From: UBA685 sp002299005
Lineage (GTDB): Bacteria; Pseudomonadota; Alphaproteobacteria; Puniceispirillales; Puniceispirillaceae
Assembly: GCA_963966775.1 (NCBI GenBank)
Contig: CAXAAH010000032.1
Coordinates: 1-16,775, forward strand
Direction: 5' to 3'
DNA length: 16,775 nt
Part shown: in pieces, positions 1-6,673 of the stretch
Layout: every line of letters starts with the position of its first letter
How positions within the stretch are numbered: position 1 is the first letter of the stretch
Notes under the pieces: model-generated
The model's input: the letters and a program-made list of their open reading frames with translations, nothing else
Database searches by the model: none
What the model was told of the DNA's origin: nothing
Program-made: the position numbers and the translations under genes

Positions 1-271
1 GAACCGGCGGCGAGAGGCCCGCAACAGGTGCCTCTGATGCGTCCTGTCTTGCCTCATCCCCCTCATTCACCACAGACACAGCAAACCATTTAAACGCGGC
101 TTGCCCTGTTGCGCCGACGATGATGCCGAGGATAACCATCTTTGGCCAGCCATCTGCGCCAAATTTATATTCCGCAATCTCTTCTGAAAAGGCCCCTGTT
201 TGTAGCCATAAAATCAGAGCCAGCACCGCCCAGAAAAGCCATTCTGATGCTATCAATACCCGCGTTGACAT
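1..271 (-). CDS. TctB-family small membrane subunit of a tripartite tricarboxylate transporter (partial)
   Basis: Reading leftwards, this frame stays open from the start to the window edge (about 90 residues), so the C-terminal part is missing. It has a hydrophobic helix at about residues 8-24 (SEWLFWAVLALILWLQTG) and a second at about 44-62. Between them is the FGADGWPKMVILGI stretch, which resembles the loop into TM2 of TctB proteins. TctB is the small four-helix subunit that pairs with the large permease TctA in the inner membrane. It lies directly downstream of tctC on the same strand, as in tctCBA operons, so tctA is expected beyond the edge. I chose the ATG at 271 because an AAGGGA ribosome-binding site sits 9 bases upstream. 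An in-frame ATG at 277 would leave only 3 bases. The family call rests on topology and context, since sequence conservation in TctB is low. Confidence 0.72.
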   Translation of the reverse strand, partial: MSTRVLIASEWLFWAVLALILWLQTGAFSEEIAEYKFGADGWPKMVILGIIVGATGQAAFKWFAVSVVNEGDEARQDASEAPVAGLSPPV

Positions 272-318
272 AAGCATTCGTCCCTTAAAGCTATTGGTCA
301 AAAATATCTAAAGAAAGT

Positions 319-352
319 GACAAAGAGCAAAGCTATCGCCGCACTCTTTGTC
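319..352 (-). terminator. Hairpin between tctC and tctB, possible attenuator
   Basis: GACAAAGAG (319-327) and CTCTTTGTC (344-352) form a perfect 9-bp stem with a 16-base loop. Read on the minus strand it lies 34 bases after the tctC stop and is followed by a moderately U-rich run, not a clean U-tract. A partial terminator or mRNA-stabilising stem here would make the binding protein more abundant than the membrane subunits, as is usual for such transporters. The function is inferred. Confidence 0.45.
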
Positions 353-386
353 TTGTTTTTCAAAAGCGCTATTTAGGCGTCAATTC

Positions 387-1385
387 CTAATTGCCAATAC
401 CCAGTTGCTTATACATCGCGCGGTACGTATCAACCGCCCCGTTGATAAGCGCGATTGAACCGGCCGTATCACGATAGCTGTTGATAAGATGCATGTATTT
501 CTTGCGATTAAAGGCCGCATAGCTTTCTTCTTCAAAGCCAGCCGCACAGGCCGCTTGCAAGAAATTCAGACGATCCTGCGGCACACCTTTTTTCACATAA
601 AAGCCTCTGAAACGCTGGAGCGCGTCAAAATCAGCCCCTGCCTCAATATGTGTTGGCACTTCGGCAAAGACATCAGGGCGTTCATCCAAGAATGTCAGAA
701 CAGGCTTCATCGTGCCCGCATCAAGGAATGAGCGCACATCACCTGGCTGTTCAAACAGCACATCAACCTGCCCGCCAATAAGCGCGCCATAACGCTCTGC
801 TGGCTTATCAAAGGCGATTTGCTTTACATCAATGCCAAGCGCGTCTTGCAACTGGTGCATTACCACCAATTCCATCGACCCAACCTTGCCCAAATTCGCC
901 ATCGTCAGCTTGCCAGGATTGGCCTTTGCGTAAGAGACCACATCATTCCATGAGTTAAACCGATTATCATCTGGGCGCACATAAATCTGGCTAAAGGTGA
1001 TTTGGGTTGTACAAATTGGTACCCAATCCTTGGCTGGATTCTCATTAATATCACCCTTGGCATAGGCAGAGACCGCATTATCAATATGTTCCATCACCGT
1101 ATAGCCATCAGCTGGTGCCAACATGAAATCAGGGATAGCGGCCGTACCACCACCGCCCGGCTTGTTCACAACTTGGAATTTGATACCAGCGACCTTATCC
1201 ATCGAATTCGCCATCGCACGTGCCAGCTGATCAGAGCCACCACCCGCGCCATAAGGCACAATCATTGTCAAAGGACGTGTTGGGAAATTGGCAGGCTTTT
1301 TAATCTCAGCCGCAACCGCATTTCCGACCAGACCAACAGCCAGAGCGCCGGCTGCCATCTGCATTAATAGTTTTGTTGTTTTCAT
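387..1385 (-). CDS. tctC: TTT-family (TctC/Bug) periplasmic solute-binding protein
   Basis: This is the periplasmic receptor of a tripartite tricarboxylate transporter; it binds a small carboxylate and presents it to TctAB. The protein has 332 residues, normal for the Bug/TctC family. A signal peptide covers residues 1-25 (MKTTKLL, a hydrophobic core, then AVA before AE). The mature protein opens with the family hallmark: FPTRPLTMIVPYGAGGGSD followed by VVNKPGGGG, the loops that contact the ligand carboxylate. The frame stays open further upstream to 1526. I chose the ATG at 1385 because it begins the signal peptide and has GGGAGA 7 bases upstream. It is divergent from a LacI-family regulator across a region with a LacI-type operator, so sugar- or sugar-acid-responsive control is plausible. 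The substrate cannot be read from sequence; these proteins bind many carboxylates. Confidence 0.9.
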   Translation of the reverse strand: MKTTKLLMQMAAGALAVGLVGNAVAAEIKKPANFPTRPLTMIVPYGAGGGSDQLARAMANSMDKVAGIKFQVVNKPGGGGTAAIPDFMLAPADGYTVMEHIDNAVSAYAKGDINENPAKDWVPICTTQITFSQIYVRPDDNRFNSWNDVVSYAKANPGKLTMANLGKVGSMELVVMHQLQDALGIDVKQIAFDKPAERYGALIGGQVDVLFEQPGDVRSFLDAGTMKPVLTFLDERPDVFAEVPTHIEAGADFDALQRFRGFYVKKGVPQDRLNFLQAACAAGFEEESYAAFNRKKYMHLINSYRDTAGSIALINGAVDTYRAMYKQLGIGN

Positions 1386-1397
1386 CTGTTTTCTCCC

Positions 1398-1434
1398 ATT
1401 GCAAGATACAATTGCAAGATAAGCTGTCTTGCAA
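1398..1434 (-). repeat. TTGCAAGA repeats forming alternative hairpins in the tctC leader
   Basis: On the plus strand, ATTGCAAGATA occurs at 1398-1408 and again at 1411-1421, followed by the inverted copy TCTTGCAA at 1427-1434. In the tctC transcript the distal arm can pair with either of the two proximal copies. Pairing with the nearer copy gives an 8-bp stem with a 7-base loop. Pairing with the last copy gives a larger loop that ends one base from the GGGAGA ribosome-binding site. A translational effect is possible but inferred. Confidence 0.5.
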
Positions 1435-1607
1435 GGCCTCCTGACCTCGCACCCCTCGCCTATCACCAGCGCCTCTTGCACAAGCTTATTTGTGACCAAA
1501 GACACCTCGCTTCTTTGCGCGGACAAAAGACCGCCCCCTTCAGCCTTGCCTCTTCATGGGCATTTTTCTTGAAGGTAATAATCATCAAATCAGAGGAAAT
1601 AAGTTTT

Positions 1608-1621
1608 TGCAAACGTTTTCA
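1608..1621. promoter_or_regulatory. LacI-family operator
   Basis: TGCAAACGTTTTCA is a near-perfect inverted repeat centred on CG with one mismatch between arms. It matches the AAACGTTT-type core bound by LacI/GalR-family repressors. It lies between tctC and the divergent lacI-type gene, about 107 bases before the regulator start and 230 before tctC. Autoregulation plus control of the transporter is the natural reading. Confidence 0.65.
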
Positions 1622-1721
1622 TAAATTTTATTGTTTTTGTATATGATCTATATTAAGATATTGTTTTAAATGCTAAAATTTATATTATAACGTGAAATCG
1701 AAAGGCAAAAAGCATAAAAGT

Positions 1722-2762
1722 ATGACTGATTTGCGCAAAAAACAGGCGACAATAAATGATGTCGCCCGCCTGGCTGGCACCTCTGTTTCGACGGTTTCAC
1801 GCTATTTCAACAAGCCTGACATGGTGGGCAAGCAAATTGGCGCGCGAATCGAGACAGCGGCAAAAGGCTTGCATTATATTCGCAATCGCTCTGCCGCCAC
1901 AACAAGAGGCCATCTCTCTGGCACCATAGGCATGGTTGTGCCGACCCTTGAGAATTCTATCTTCGCTGAATTAATCGAGGGGCTGATAGCGCAATTGCGG
2001 CAATCAAAGCAGACTGTCCTTATCTCATCGAACCTCAATGATGCGGGCAATGAGGCAGAGGCCGTGCGCACCTTTGTTGAACAAGGTGTGGATGGTGTCA
2101 TCTTAATTGGCACCGAACATGACAGCGCGGTGCTAGAGCTGTTGCGATCGCGCCAACTGCCTGTGTTATGCGTTTGGAACTATGATAATGACTTTTACAT
2201 CGACACGGTCGGCATCGATAATCATGACATAGGCTATGAGGCGGCCGGGCATCTTGTTGCGCTTGGCCATCATGATATTGGCTGTATCTTCGGCCTCTCT
2301 AGCACCAATGACAGAGCCTCTTCACGCAAAGAGGGCATTCTGCAAAGGCTGGCAGAGGCAGATATCTTGCCGCCCGCCAATTGGCATGCCGAGACCTCTT
2401 ATGATTTGCGCTCTGCTAGGACGATTGCGCATAACATCCTTGTGCAACCTCACCGCCCCTCTGCGATTATGTGCGGCAATGATATTATTGCCTTTGCGAC
2501 GATTTGGGCCGCCCAATCGCTTGGCCTGTCTGTGCCAGAGGATCTCTCTGTGATGGGCATTGGCGATTTTCAAGGCGCCGCAGAAATGACCCCGCCTCTA
2601 TCGACCATCCGCATTCCCGCCCACACCGTCGGCCGCCTATCTGCCAACCGCATCTTAGAACTTATCACCGCAGATGAGGGGCAAAAGCCGCGCCACCTAA
2701 AGGTTGATTTCGAAATGCGCCTGCGCCGCTCAACCGCCGCACGCAAAGCCCCACAAAGCTAG
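1722..2762 (+). CDS. LacI/GalR-family transcriptional regulator
   Basis: This is a DNA-binding repressor of 346 residues. Residues 9-35 (ATINDVARLAGTSVSTVSRY) are the typical LacI helix-turn-helix, followed by the hinge region with HYIRNRSA at about 51-58. From about residue 65 (SGTIGMVVPTLENSIFAELIEG) it is a periplasmic-binding-protein-like effector domain that ends with the usual dimer/ligand segments (VMGIGDFQGAAEMTPPLSTIRIP). The frame extends upstream to a GTG at 1692, but that start has no ribosome-binding site. I prefer the ATG at 1722, which puts the HTH at the usual distance from the N-terminus. AAAGG at 1701-1705 is rather far from it, so the start is not certain. It is divergent from tctC with a matching operator between them, so it probably controls that transporter. 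Its effector is unknown. Confidence 0.9.
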   Translation: MTDLRKKQATINDVARLAGTSVSTVSRYFNKPDMVGKQIGARIETAAKGLHYIRNRSAATTRGHLSGTIGMVVPTLENSIFAELIEGLIAQLRQSKQTVLISSNLNDAGNEAEAVRTFVEQGVDGVILIGTEHDSAVLELLRSRQLPVLCVWNYDNDFYIDTVGIDNHDIGYEAAGHLVALGHHDIGCIFGLSSTNDRASSRKEGILQRLAEADILPPANWHAETSYDLRSARTIAHNILVQPHRPSAIMCGNDIIAFATIWAAQSLGLSVPEDLSVMGIGDFQGAAEMTPPLSTIRIPAHTVGRLSANRILELITADEGQKPRHLKVDFEMRLRRSTAARKAPQS

Positions 2763-2775
2763 CTTTTTATTTTCT
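2755..2775 (+). terminator. Weak terminator overlapping the regulator stop codon
   Basis: AAAGCTAGCTTT (2755-2766) is a perfect palindrome that includes the TAG stop and is followed by TTATTTTC. Only four base pairs can form with a four-base loop, so termination would be inefficient. No better terminator is visible before the fhs promoter. Confidence 0.3.
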
Positions 2776-2790
2776 TATTAAGAATATTTA

Positions 2791-2818
2791 TTGACTGTTA
2801 TGAAAATAATGAGATAGT
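2791..2818 (+). promoter_or_regulatory. Sigma-70-type promoter for fhs
   Basis: TTGACT (2791-2796) and GATAGT (2813-2818) are separated by 16 bases in an AT-rich stretch. Transcription would begin near 2825, the first base of a predicted leader stem, leaving a 5' leader of about 220 bases before the fhs start. The -35 is strong and the -10 mediocre. Confidence 0.5.
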
Positions 2819-2824
2819 CATCAG

Positions 2825-2929
2825 ATGATATTAGCGCCTATCCAAACAGTGGCTCTACCCCAAAATAGGGGCAAAAGGCGTTTGGGGTTGTTTTGTCTGC
2901 AAGGGGACAAAAGCTGACGCTCTTATCAT
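2825..2929 (+). promoter_or_regulatory. Structured RNA leader of fhs (three-way junction, riboswitch-like)
   Basis: The region can fold into a closed three-way junction. P1 pairs ATGATA (2825-2830) with TATCAT (2924-2929) and, after a 2x2 internal loop, AGCG (2833-2836) with CGCT (2918-2921). P2 pairs CCAAAC (2842-2847) with GTTTGG (2880-2885) and is capped by CCCC (2858-2861) with GGGG (2868-2871). P3 pairs TTTTGTC (2891-2897) with GACAAAA (2906-2912). A mutually exclusive pairing of AGCGCC (2833-2838) with GGCGTT (2877-2882) would disrupt P1 and P2. I looked for the conserved cores of the ZTP (pfl), THF, glycine, SAM-II and SAH riboswitches and did not see them. The pairings are directly visible; the regulatory role is inferred from the position before a folate gene. 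Confidence 0.5.
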
Positions 2930-2960
2930 GGCGGGCACAAATAACAGTGCGCATTAATAA

Positions 2961-3005
2961 TCATAGCATAGAAGTGCTTGAAACCTAGATGCTTTCAGAC
3001 TATGA
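2961..3005 (+). promoter_or_regulatory. Second leader stem-loop before the fhs ribosome-binding site
   Basis: TCATAG (2961-2966) pairs with CTATGA (3000-3005). An alternative or continuing pairing is AGCA (2965-2968) with TGCT (2990-2993). It lies 25 bases before the AAGGGA ribosome-binding site and could be the output element for the upstream junction. Evidence is limited to these short complementarities. Confidence 0.3.
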
Positions 3006-3044
3006 GACATAGAAATAATAATTCGGCCATAAGGGACAATCGAG

Positions 3045-4721
3045 ATGAGTGTATTGAGTGATATTGAAATCGCACGCGCGGCACAGAAAAAACCAATCAT
3101 GGAAATTGGTGACAAGCTAGGCATCCCCTCAACAGATTTGCTTCCCTATGGTCACGACAAAGCCAAGGTTAGCCAGAATTTTATCAATTCTGTGCAAGAT
3201 AAAGAAAATGGCAAGCTTATCCTTGTGACAGCCATTAACCCGACACCCGCAGGTGAAGGCAAGACAACCACCACGGTTGGTCTTGGCGATGGTCTGAATA
3301 AGATTGGCAAGAACGCGATGATTTGTATTCGCGAAGCCTCTCTTGGCCCGAATTTTGGTATGAAGGGCGGCGCGGCAGGCGGCGGCTATGCCCAGATCGT
3401 ACCGATGGAAGAAATGAACCTGCATTTCACAGGTGACTTCCACGCCATCACATCTGCCCATTCATTATTATCAGCGATGATTGATAATCATATTTACTGG
3501 GGCAACGCGCTTGAGATTGATACACGCCGCGTTGTATGGCGCCGTGTTGTTGATATGAATGACCGTGCCTTGCGCCAAATCACTGCCTCTCTTGGCGGCG
3601 TTTCAAACGGTTTCCCGCGTGAAGCTGGCTTTGATATCACCGTCGCATCAGAGGTTATGGCGATCTTGTGCTTGGCCAAAAATCTTGAAGATTTGCAAAC
3701 ACGCCTGGGCGATATGATTGTCGCCTATCGCCGCGACCGTAGCCCTGTCTTCTGCCGTGATATCAAGGCAGATGGCGCGATGACGGTTCTGCTAAAGGAT
3801 GCGATGCAGCCTAATTTGGTCCAGACGCTAGAGAATAACCCTGCCTTTGTGCATGGTGGCCCTTTTGCGAATATCGCGCATGGCTGTAATTCTGTGATTG
3901 CCACGACTACGGCGTTGAAACTATCAGATTATGTCGTCACCGAAGCTGGCTTTGGGGCTGATTTGGGTGCTGAGAAATTCATGAACATCAAATGCCGCAA
4001 AGCAGGCCTTAGCCCATCAGTGGTTGTGCTTGTTGCGACTGTGCGCGCGATGAAGATGAATGGCGGCATTGCGAAAAATGATCTGAATGAAGAAAACGTG
4101 TCAGCCGTAGAGGCAGGCTGTGCCAACCTTGGTCGCCATATTGAAAATCTGAAATCATTCGGCGTGCCAGTTGTTGTGGCGATTAACCACTTCATCAAAG
4201 ACACAGACGCTGAGATCGAAGCTGTCCAAGCCTATGTTCAAGGCCAAGGCGCAGAAGCGATTGTCTCAAAACATTGGGCAGATGGCTCTGCTGGCTCTGA
4301 GGCTTTGGCTATTCGTGTTGCTGAATTGGCAGATGCTGACACAGCCAATTTCTCGCCAATCTATCCGAATGAGATGCCATTGGCTGAGAAAATCCAAACA
4401 ATCTGTAAGCGTATTTACCGCGCTGATGAAGCTATCATGGATAAGAAAATCCGCGACCAGCTTCGTGATTGGGAAGAGCAAGGCTATGGTGATTTGCCTG
4501 TTTGTATGGCCAAGACACAATATAGCTTCTCAACAGACCCGAACCTTCGCGGTGCGCCAACTGGCCACACAGTGCCGGTAAGAGAAGTGCGCATTAGCGC
4601 CGGTGCCGGCTTTATCGTCGTGGTCTGTGGTGAGATTATGACAATGCCAGGCCTGCCACGCACACCCGCGGCCGAGACTATTGGCCTGAATGCTGAGGGC
4701 GAAATTGAAGGCCTCTTCTAA
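3045..4721 (+). CDS. fhs: Formate-tetrahydrofolate ligase (10-formyl-THF synthetase)
   Basis: Catalyses formate + THF + ATP to 10-formyl-THF + ADP + phosphate. The reaction is reversible, so it can yield ATP and formate when 10-formyl-THF is abundant. The protein has 558 residues, the normal length. Residues 67-74 (TPAGEGKT) are the ATP-binding loop, preceded by LILVTAINP. Other family stretches are REASLGPNFGMKGGAAGGG, NLHFTGDFHAI, and the C-terminal AGAGFIVVVCGEIMTMPGLPRTPAA. The ATG at 3045 has AAGGGA 8 bases upstream. It is followed by folD and a second folD-like gene on the same strand, forming the core folate C1 pathway. With sarcosine oxidase nearby, the likely net flow is methylene-THF to formate with ATP gain. 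It carries its own promoter and a long structured leader. Confidence 0.97.
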   Translation: MSVLSDIEIARAAQKKPIMEIGDKLGIPSTDLLPYGHDKAKVSQNFINSVQDKENGKLILVTAINPTPAGEGKTTTTVGLGDGLNKIGKNAMICIREASLGPNFGMKGGAAGGGYAQIVPMEEMNLHFTGDFHAITSAHSLLSAMIDNHIYWGNALEIDTRRVVWRRVVDMNDRALRQITASLGGVSNGFPREAGFDITVASEVMAILCLAKNLEDLQTRLGDMIVAYRRDRSPVFCRDIKADGAMTVLLKDAMQPNLVQTLENNPAFVHGGPFANIAHGCNSVIATTTALKLSDYVVTEAGFGADLGAEKFMNIKCRKAGLSPSVVVLVATVRAMKMNGGIAKNDLNEENVSAVEAGCANLGRHIENLKSFGVPVVVAINHFIKDTDAEIEAVQAYVQGQGAEAIVSKHWADGSAGSEALAIRVAELADADTANFSPIYPNEMPLAEKIQTICKRIYRADEAIMDKKIRDQLRDWEEQGYGDLPVCMAKTQYSFSTDPNLRGAPTGHTVPVREVRISAGAGFIVVVCGEIMTMPGLPRTPAAETIGLNAEGEIEGLF

Positions 4722-4764
4722 AGCCCATTAAATGAGCATCTTGGGTGATTAAACCACGAATAAT

Positions 4765-4797
4765 AAAGGCCACTTCACCAAAGTGGCCTTTTGCTTT
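4765..4797 (+). terminator. Rho-independent terminator or attenuator between fhs and folD
   Basis: AAAGGCCACTT (4765-4775) and AAGTGGCCTTT (4781-4791) form a perfect 11-bp stem with a 5-base loop, followed by a T-rich run interrupted by GC. Only 33 bases separate it from the folD ribosome-binding site, and no clear promoter fits there. Partial read-through is therefore likely, lowering folD relative to fhs. Confidence 0.8.
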
Positions 4798-4843
4798 ATC
4801 ATGCGGGCAAAATTATCAAGCCGCACCAAAAAGGAGACAAAAT

Positions 4844-5737
4844 ATGTCAGCTAACATTATCGATGGTAAAGCCTTTGCGGGACGTGTGCGCGAAAAAGTC
4901 GCCGCCCATGTGGCAGAGTTAAAATCAGCCCATAACATCACCCCCGGCCTTGCGGTTGTGCTTGTCGGCGAAGATCCTGCCTCACAGGTTTATGTCCGCT
5001 CAAAGGGCAAGCAGACACATGAGGCCGGCATGAATTCTTATGAGCATAAGCTTGAGGCTGACACGTCTGAAGAGGCGCTCTTGGCAATTATCGACAAGCT
5101 GAACGCCGACCCATCTGTGCATGGTATTTTGGTGCAATTACCCCTGCCAAAGCATCTGGACGAAGATCTGGTCATTAACCGCATTTCGCCTGAAAAGGAT
5201 GTTGATGGGTTCCATATCTCAAATGTCGGTCTTCTTGGCACGGGCCAGAAATCAATGGTGCCTTGCACACCTTTGGGCTGTTTGTTGATGCTTCGTGATT
5301 ATCATGGCTCTTTATCTGGCATGAACGCGGTTGTTATTGGCCGCTCTAACATCGTCGGCAAGCCAATGGCACAATTGCTATTGAACGATAGCTGTACTGT
5401 GACGATCGCGCATTCACGCACCAAGAATTTGGCTGATGTTGTGCGCGGCGCTGATATTGTTGTTGCCGCTGTTGGCCGTCCTGAGATGGTGCCGGGCGAG
5501 TGGCTTAAAAAAGGCGCGACGGTCATTGATGTCGGCATTAACCGCATCGAGAAAGAAGATGGCAAAACCAAGCTTGTCGGTGATGTTGATTATGATAGCT
5601 GTGCGGCGGTTGCGGGCGCGATCACCCCTGTGCCAGGCGGCGTTGGCCCGATGACAATTGCCTGTCTTCTGGCAAATACGGTCACCGCTTGTTGCCGGAT
5701 AAATGGCCTGCCAGAATCAACAGATTTCACATCATAA
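4844..5737 (+). CDS. folD: Bifunctional methylene-THF dehydrogenase / methenyl-THF cyclohydrolase
   Basis: Interconverts 5,10-methylene-THF and 10-formyl-THF using NADP. The protein has 297 residues, usual for FolD. The catalytic set matches the E. coli positions: Tyr50 and Lys54 in YVRSKGK, and Asp121 in EKDVDG. The Rossmann nucleotide site is GRSNIVGKP (166-174), with HSRT at 190-193 as the likely 2'-phosphate contact. The C-terminal signature is TPVPGGVGPMT. The start at 4844 has AAGGAG 7 bases upstream; the open frame to its left runs through the terminator stem and is not coding. It sits between fhs and a divergent paralogue, 122 bases after fhs and 42 before the paralogue. All catalytic residues are intact, so this is the functional FolD of the pair. 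Confidence 0.97.
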   Translation: MSANIIDGKAFAGRVREKVAAHVAELKSAHNITPGLAVVLVGEDPASQVYVRSKGKQTHEAGMNSYEHKLEADTSEEALLAIIDKLNADPSVHGILVQLPLPKHLDEDLVINRISPEKDVDGFHISNVGLLGTGQKSMVPCTPLGCLLMLRDYHGSLSGMNAVVIGRSNIVGKPMAQLLLNDSCTVTIAHSRTKNLADVVRGADIVVAAVGRPEMVPGEWLKKGATVIDVGINRIEKEDGKTKLVGDVDYDSCAAVAGAITPVPGGVGPMTIACLLANTVTACCRINGLPESTDFTS

Positions 5738-5779
5738 GCCCCGTAAAAGACCCCATAAAATAGTGAAGAGTTTCGCATT

Positions 5780-6667
5780 ATGACCGGCATGCAAAAAACC
5801 CACGATCACCGCCATTTGCTTGGGGCGCCTGTAAAAGAGCGTATCCTGCATGAGGTCAAAGACTATGTCCGAAAGCAGGCCTCAATTGGCAAACTTATCT
5901 CTATTTCTATCGGCTCCACCCCAGAGGCGGCGGTCTATATCCGCAACCAAGCACGTGTTGCCAAGCAAGCCGGCCTGCCTTTCGAAGAACAGGTTTGGGA
6001 GGCTGATATCTCGCAAGAGGCTTGCAAGCAACGCATCCAGCAAATGAATGATGATGACAGTGTGCTTGGCATTATTTTGCAACGCCCTGTGCCGCAACAA
6101 ATCAATGTGCGCTCTCTGCAATCTGCCATCCACCCTTTGAAAGATATTGAGGGGATGAACCCTGCCTCAATCGGTAACATCGTCTATTCAGACGTGGCGC
6201 TTGCCCCTTGTACAGCCGCCGCATCGGTTGAGCTTATCAAAGAGACAGGCCTTGATCTCAAAGGCCTTGAGGTTGTGATGATCGGCCATTCTGAGATTGT
6301 GGGCCGTCCTGCCGCTATGATGCTTATGGCAGAAGGTGCGACTGTGACAGTCTGCCATCATATGACCCGTTCTGTGCCAATGCATTCACGCAGAGCCGAT
6401 GTCGTCGTCGTGGCCGTAGGCGTGCCTCACCTTATCGGGGCTGATATGATTAAGCCAGGTGCGGCGGTGATAGATATCGGCATTAATCAGGTCACAGATG
6501 ATGAGGGCAATTTGCGCATTGTGGGCGATGTTGACACAGATGCGGTCACAAATATCGCTGGCTGGATTACGCCTGTGCCGGGCGGTGTTGGCCCTGTGAC
6601 TGTGGCGATTTTGATGCGTAATGCGATTGTCGCCCATCAACGCCAAAAGAACGCTGGCTGGCTATAA
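5780..6667 (+). CDS. Divergent FolD paralogue, probably lacking cyclohydrolase activity
   Basis: A 295-residue protein with the FolD fold throughout: the YIRNQAR segment (53-59), the PLKDIEG loop (119-125), PCT (143-145), a Rossmann motif GHSEIVGRP (169-177), and TPVPGGVGPVT (264-274). Aligned with the neighbouring FolD, the catalytic lysine is glutamine (Gln57) and the active-site aspartate of DVDG is glutamate (Glu124); Tyr53 is kept. The arginine of GRS is histidine (170) and HSRT is HHMT, so NADP contacts differ. In FolD/MTHFD enzymes the lysine is required for cyclohydrolysis, and its change to glutamine is known to leave dehydrogenase activity. I infer a dehydrogenase-only or repurposed enzyme, possibly NAD-linked or for a modified folate. 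The ATG at 5780 has GAAGAG about 10 bases upstream. The stop overlaps the convergent EamA gene by 6 bases. Confidence 0.88.
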   Translation: MTGMQKTHDHRHLLGAPVKERILHEVKDYVRKQASIGKLISISIGSTPEAAVYIRNQARVAKQAGLPFEEQVWEADISQEACKQRIQQMNDDDSVLGIILQRPVPQQINVRSLQSAIHPLKDIEGMNPASIGNIVYSDVALAPCTAAASVELIKETGLDLKGLEVVMIGHSEIVGRPAAMMLMAEGATVTVCHHMTRSVPMHSRRADVVVVAVGVPHLIGADMIKPGAAVIDIGINQVTDDEGNLRIVGDVDTDAVTNIAGWITPVPGGVGPVTVAILMRNAIVAHQRQKNAGWL

Positions 6668-6673
6668 AGCCAG
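6658..6673. other. Hairpin spanning the overlapping stops of folD paralogue and eamA
   Basis: CTGGCT (6658-6663), ATAA loop, AGCCAG (6668-6673) gives a 6-bp stem that lies across both convergent stop codons. No T-tract follows on either strand, so it is at best a weak or Rho-aided bidirectional end signal. Confidence 0.35.

Larger units (their letters stand above)
1386..1721. other. Divergent intergenic region between tctC and the lacI-type gene
   Basis: These 336 bases hold no convincing gene. The tctC-proximal part carries the TTGCAAGA repeats of the tctC leader (1398-1434). The middle, about 1440-1560, is C-rich with no motif I recognise. From 1600 to 1690 it is very AT-rich, with a LacI-type operator at 1608-1621 and several TATA-like stretches that could serve promoters on both strands. 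I could not pick a single -35/-10 pair with confidence. Confidence 0.6.

Noticed and set aside
120..311. 63-residue plus-strand open frame at the left edge
   Set aside because: It lies opposite the tctB-like frame, has no ribosome-binding site and no family features; the minus-strand frame has clear membrane helices.
2825..2929. ZTP (pfl), THF, glycine or SAM-II riboswitch, or 6S RNA
   Set aside because: The conserved cores I know for these RNAs were not found; 6S would need one long bulged helix, not a three-way junction.
4745..4843. N-terminal extension of folD
   Set aside because: It crosses the terminator stem; the ATG at 4844 has an ideal ribosome-binding site and matches FolD numbering at Tyr50, Lys54 and Asp121.
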